Assembly: GCA_903885415.1 (NCBI GenBank)
Contig: CAISIP010000064.1
Coordinates: 1-9,725, forward strand
Reading direction: 5' to 3'
Source: an uncultured beta proteobacterium
Lineage (GTDB): Bacteria > Pseudomonadota > Gammaproteobacteria > Burkholderiales > Burkholderiaceae_C
DNA: 9,725 nt
This document shows, piece by piece, positions 7,238 through 9,725 of the stretch. The notes under the pieces were generated by a model, which saw only the letters and a list, made by a program, of their open reading frames with translations, was not told the DNA's origin and searched no databases. The position numbers were made by a program, and so were the translations under genes. The first letter of the stretch is position 1. The number at the start of each line of letters is the position of its first letter.

Positions 7238-7252
7238 CTGTCGAATTAGCAA
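7225..7252 (-). promoter_or_regulatory. Candidate promoter of the signalling cluster
   Basis: On the minus strand TTGCTA (7247-7252) is followed after 16 bases by TAGGAT (7225-7230), each with four of six consensus matches. Transcription would start near 7217, giving a leader of about 55 bases before the ATG at 7163. The -10 box lies inside the palindrome at 7224-7237. This is a visual match only and is weak. Confidence 0.25.
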
Positions 7253-7347
7253 AAACCGCCAACTATTCACGCTTGGAGTCACACCGGCCTGTCATTCGGC
7301 AATCCGAAAACGGCTGACGCGGGCTTGGCCCGGTCGCGCCGCCGGCG

Positions 7348-8580
7348 CTAAGCCGCCAGCGCGCGCACCCATTCGAGCTGGCGCGGCAGGCATACCGACT
7401 GCAGGTCGTAGTGCGCGCGCGCGAATGCACGCGCCGATGCGCCCAGTCTGGCGCGGGCCTGCGGATCGTCGAGCAGCGCACAGACCTGCTGCGCCAGCCC
7501 GCCGACGTCAAAAAAATCCACCAGCCGCCCGGTTTCGTCATCGCGCACTGCCTCGCGCAGCGGCTGCGTGTCGCTGGCGACGATGGCGCAGCCCAGGCTC
7601 ATCGCCTCGAGCAAGCTCCACGACAGCACGAAAGGGTAGGTCAGGTAGACATGCACACTCGACAGTTGCAGCAGCGGTATGAAGTGCTGGTAGGGCACAT
7701 GGCCCAGAAAGTGCACCCGGGCCCAGTCGGCGTCGCTGATCTGCGGGCGCACTTCGGCGGCGAATAGGTCCTTCCACTTGCGCCCGCCCTCGGCACGCGC
7801 GCCGTAGCTCACGTCGTCGCCGCCGACCAACAGCACCCGCGCCCTTGGACGGCGGCGCAGCAACTCGGGCAACGCACGCATGAATATGTGGTAGCCGCGG
7901 TAGGGCTCCAGGTTGCGGTTGACGAAGGTGATGAGTTCGTCGCCGCGGCTTAGCTTCAGGCTGCCGTTGAGCGTCAGGCTGACGCCGGGGTTGGGCGCCA
8001 GCGCGTCGGTGTCGATGCCGTCGTGCACCACGGTGATCTTGCTGCGAAAGGGCTCGGGGAAGGTGCTCGCCTGCCATTGGGTCGGCGAAATCGCTGCGTC
8101 GGCGACCTCGAAGTGCAGCAGGTTATTGAGGTTTTTCAGCCGCAGCCGGCAGACATCGCCGGCGTCGGCGGCCGGAAATTCCGGATCGAAGCCGACGTCG
8201 GCGCCTTGCGGGTGGTAGTAGAACTCGGCATAGATTCCCAGCCGCGCTGCGGGCCAGACGTCCTTAAGAAACAAGCTCTCTCCCCAGCCCGGATGCGCGA
8301 TGATCAGGTCGGGGGAAAAACCCTGCGCCTTTAACCGCAAGGCGGCGCGAAAGCAGGCTTCGCCGCGGATCGTCTTGGTCTCAAAATCGCTCACCCACGG
8401 ATGGACCTTGGGCGTTGTGCCCCGGCTCGCCGCATAGGGCACCAGGCGCACACCCTGCCACTGGCCGGGCTCGCTCTTTTGCATCGTCATCGCGACCACC
8501 TCGTGGCCCTGGCGCGCCAGCGCAGGCGCCAAAAACTTGAACTGACCGGGAAAGTTCTGGTGAATGAAAAGTAGCTTCAA
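7348..8580 (-). CDS. Glycosyltransferase family 4 (GT-B fold)
   Basis: This 410-residue cytoplasmic enzyme is predicted to move a sugar from an activated donor to a glycan, lipid or protein acceptor. The N-terminal half begins LLFIHQNFPGQFKFLAPALA and carries HPGWGESLFLKDVWP, typical of the Glyco_trans_4_3-type group. The C-terminal donor-binding half has NRNLEPYRGYH (221-231), LLVGGDD, FLGHVPY and SLLEAMSLGCAIVASDTQPLREAV (322-345). E325 matches the second Glu of the family's EX7E motif; the first position is F317. The start is TTG at 8580, supported by GAGAGG seven bases upstream and by the beta-strand 1 sequence beginning immediately; no ATG fits. It follows the cyclophilin gene by 19 bases and is probably co-transcribed with it. 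The sugar and acceptor are unknown. Surface polysaccharide or surface-protein glycosylation is possible given the neighbour, but this is inference. Confidence 0.92.
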   Translation of the reverse strand: MKLLFIHQNFPGQFKFLAPALARQGHEVVAMTMQKSEPGQWQGVRLVPYAASRGTTPKVHPWVSDFETKTIRGEACFRAALRLKAQGFSPDLIIAHPGWGESLFLKDVWPAARLGIYAEFYYHPQGADVGFDPEFPAADAGDVCRLRLKNLNNLLHFEVADAAISPTQWQASTFPEPFRSKITVVHDGIDTDALAPNPGVSLTLNGSLKLSRGDELITFVNRNLEPYRGYHIFMRALPELLRRRPRARVLLVGGDDVSYGARAEGGRKWKDLFAAEVRPQISDADWARVHFLGHVPYQHFIPLLQLSSVHVYLTYPFVLSWSLLEAMSLGCAIVASDTQPLREAVRDDETGRLVDFFDVGGLAQQVCALLDDPQARARLGASARAFARAHYDLQSVCLPRQLEWVRALAA

Positions 8581-8599
8581 CGGGACCCTCTCGTCTGGC

Positions 8600-9725
8600 T
8601 CACTGGCTCTGGGTCATGCTCTGGACGACGACGTCGGTCGCCGGGAAATCCGCCACGCCATAGCGGGTGCTTGTAGCGACCGTGCCGATCGCGTCCATCA
8701 CCGACAGGCCCTGCACGATTTTTCCGAACACCGCGTATCCGGGGTTGGCGTCGTTGAGATAGTCAAAGCCCCGGTTGTCGGCGACATTGAAGTAGAACTG
8801 CGATGTAGCGGAATTGGACACCGATGTGCGCGCCATGCCGATCGTGCCGCGCAGATTGCTCAGCCCCTTATTGGACTCCAGCGCGATGGCCGCACGCACG
8901 CCCGACTGCACAATGCCCCCCGGAGCGAGCCATCCCCCTTGCGCCACTGCGAATGCCGAACTGGCCACCACCCGGTGAAAGACGGTGTTGGCATAAAAAC
9001 CATCGTTGACGTACTGCAGGAAGTTGATCGCCGAAAGCGGCGCCGCTGTCGGGTTGAGTTCGACCACCATCGTACCCAGGCCAGTCACCAGCGTTACCTG
9101 CGGTTCGGCTACCGTGAACGTCTTCGCCATCAGCAGCAAACCGGCGGCGTCCCTCGCTTCGAAGGACAGCGTGCCGGTTGCCGAAACGGTGCAGGACACC
9201 GACTTTTCGCTATCCGTTCCCACATCCACCAGCGCCAGCCCCGCGCACTTGGAGACCGACACCGTGATGTCCTTGTCGAGGCCCACGCCGCTGATCCGGA
9301 ATACCGACTTCTGGCTGTAGCGCAGGCGGTCAGGCTCGATGTCCGAGACGCTCGAAGAAGTAGCCACCGCGCCGGATACGATGCTCACCACGCTGGCGCT
9401 GGTGTTGGTCGAAGTGGCGCTGTAGCTGGCGTTGGCCTGCACCTGGCTCGAATAGGTGGTCGCTGCTACTCCAAAGGTGACGTCGCTCGAGAGCCCCGCC
9501 AGCAAAGTGGTCATGTTCAGGAGAATCTGGCCGCGCGCAGCAGACCCGTAGGCGGCGAATATCTGCTCCACCGCGCTGAGCAAGGCGGCGTAGGAGCCGG
9601 TCTGCGTCACCGTGGTGGCGGTGATACCGAGGTTGTTGAGCACCAGCAGCGCCAGCGCCTTGTCGCTGGTGGAGGCGAAATTGGCCACCAGCGCGTTGGC
9701 AAAGACCTGGTTGCTGGCGCTCGCC
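8600..9725 (-). CDS. Cyclophilin-type peptidyl-prolyl isomerase with surface-protein-like N-terminal region (5' end outside window)
   Basis: The frame is open to the right edge, so the true start lies outside; 374 residues plus stop are visible (numbered from 9724). Residues about 1-105 are Ala/Ser/Thr-rich and helical (NQVFANALVANFASTSD, then LLSAVEQIFAAYGSAARGQI) and resemble the helical repeats of S-layer-like exported proteins. Residues about 130-205 look like an Ig-like beta domain with two cysteines (160 and 178) that could form a disulfide. Residues about 208-372 are a cyclophilin domain catalysing cis-trans isomerisation of peptidyl-proline bonds: FHRV (249-252), AVAQGG (259-264, the QGG core), GTIGMAR (293-299), SQFYFNVAD (308-316) and YAVFGKIVQG. 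The composition suggests an exported or surface protein, but the signal sequence is not visible. A GTG at 9688 could be misread as the start, but coding sequence clearly continues upstream of it. The glycosyltransferase gene follows 19 bases later. Confidence 0.88.
   Translation of the reverse strand, partial: ASASNQVFANALVANFASTSDKALALLVLNNLGITATTVTQTGSYAALLSAVEQIFAAYGSAARGQILLNMTTLLAGLSSDVTFGVAATTYSSQVQANASYSATSTNTSASVVSIVSGAVATSSSVSDIEPDRLRYSQKSVFRISGVGLDKDITVSVSKCAGLALVDVGTDSEKSVSCTVSATGTLSFEARDAAGLLLMAKTFTVAEPQVTLVTGLGTMVVELNPTAAPLSAINFLQYVNDGFYANTVFHRVVASSAFAVAQGGWLAPGGIVQSGVRAAIALESNKGLSNLRGTIGMARTSVSNSATSQFYFNVADNRGFDYLNDANPGYAVFGKIVQGLSVMDAIGTVATSTRYGVADFPATDVVVQSMTQSQ

Larger units (their letters stand above)
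7164..7347. other. Intergenic region between the glycosyltransferase gene and the signalling cluster
   Basis: This 184-base gap is less GC-rich than its flanks over 7190-7260. It probably carries the cluster's promoter. It also contains short hairpins, a 5-base stem CGGGC/GCCCG at 7323-7335 and TTCGG/CCGAA at 7294-7307. Neither is followed at once by a T-run on the minus strand, so no terminator for the glycosyltransferase gene is called. No gene is seen here. Confidence 0.5.

Noticed and set aside
7294..7335. Terminator for the glycosyltransferase gene
   Set aside because: The two small hairpins have 5-base stems and no T-run directly after them on the minus strand.
1..9725. CRISPR array, insertion sequence, phage genes or tandem repeats
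   Set aside because: No regularly spaced repeats, transposase, terminal inverted repeats or phage-type genes were seen on either strand.

Overview
The window is GC-rich, and almost every gene lies on the minus strand. Its style suggests a betaproteobacterium, most likely of the order Burkholderiales (Comamonadaceae-like). The clues are the codon bias, which opens long antisense shadow ORFs, the dense PAS/GGDEF/HD-GYP signalling, and the lipoprotein and surface-protein types. This is inference from style, because no marker gene is present.

Layout, left to right. (1) At 1-184 (minus) is the start of a lipoprotein gene cut by the window edge, with a possible promoter just upstream. (2) At 338-414 (plus) is a complete tRNA-Pro with anticodon CGG, the only plus-strand gene. 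(3) From 7163 down to 539 (minus) is a five-gene signalling cluster. In transcription order it encodes a MerR/excisionase-type HTH-receiver regulator, a single-domain receiver, a cytoplasmic PAS-like/degenerate-GGDEF protein, a large membrane sensor histidine kinase with three PAS domains, and a receiver-HD-GYP protein. Three of the four junctions are tight: two 4-base ATGA overlaps and one 12-base gap. The first junction is a 123-base gap holding a possible tiny or broken ORF. (4) At 7164-7347 is an intergenic region with palindromes and a candidate promoter for the cluster. (5) From 9725 down to 7348 (minus) are a 5'-truncated extracellular-type cyclophilin peptidyl-prolyl isomerase, with a surface-protein-like N-terminal part and an Ig-like middle part, and then a family 4 glycosyltransferase 19 bases further on.

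How the cluster may work (inference). The kinase senses an extracytoplasmic ligand through a PDC/Cache-like domain and passes phosphate to one or more of the receivers. The single-domain receiver and the HTH-linked receiver keep all key residues. The HD-GYP output has a complete c-di-GMP phosphodiesterase active site, but its own receiver has lost three of the usual conserved residues. The GGDEF protein has lost the catalytic motif (GADCF) yet keeps an RxxD inhibitory-site motif exactly five residues upstream, so it looks like a c-di-GMP receptor rather than a synthase. The cluster therefore appears able to degrade and sense c-di-GMP but not to make it.

The most interesting points are this degenerate-GGDEF receptor candidate, the pseudo-receiver on the HD-GYP protein, and the MerR-type HTH placed before a receiver.
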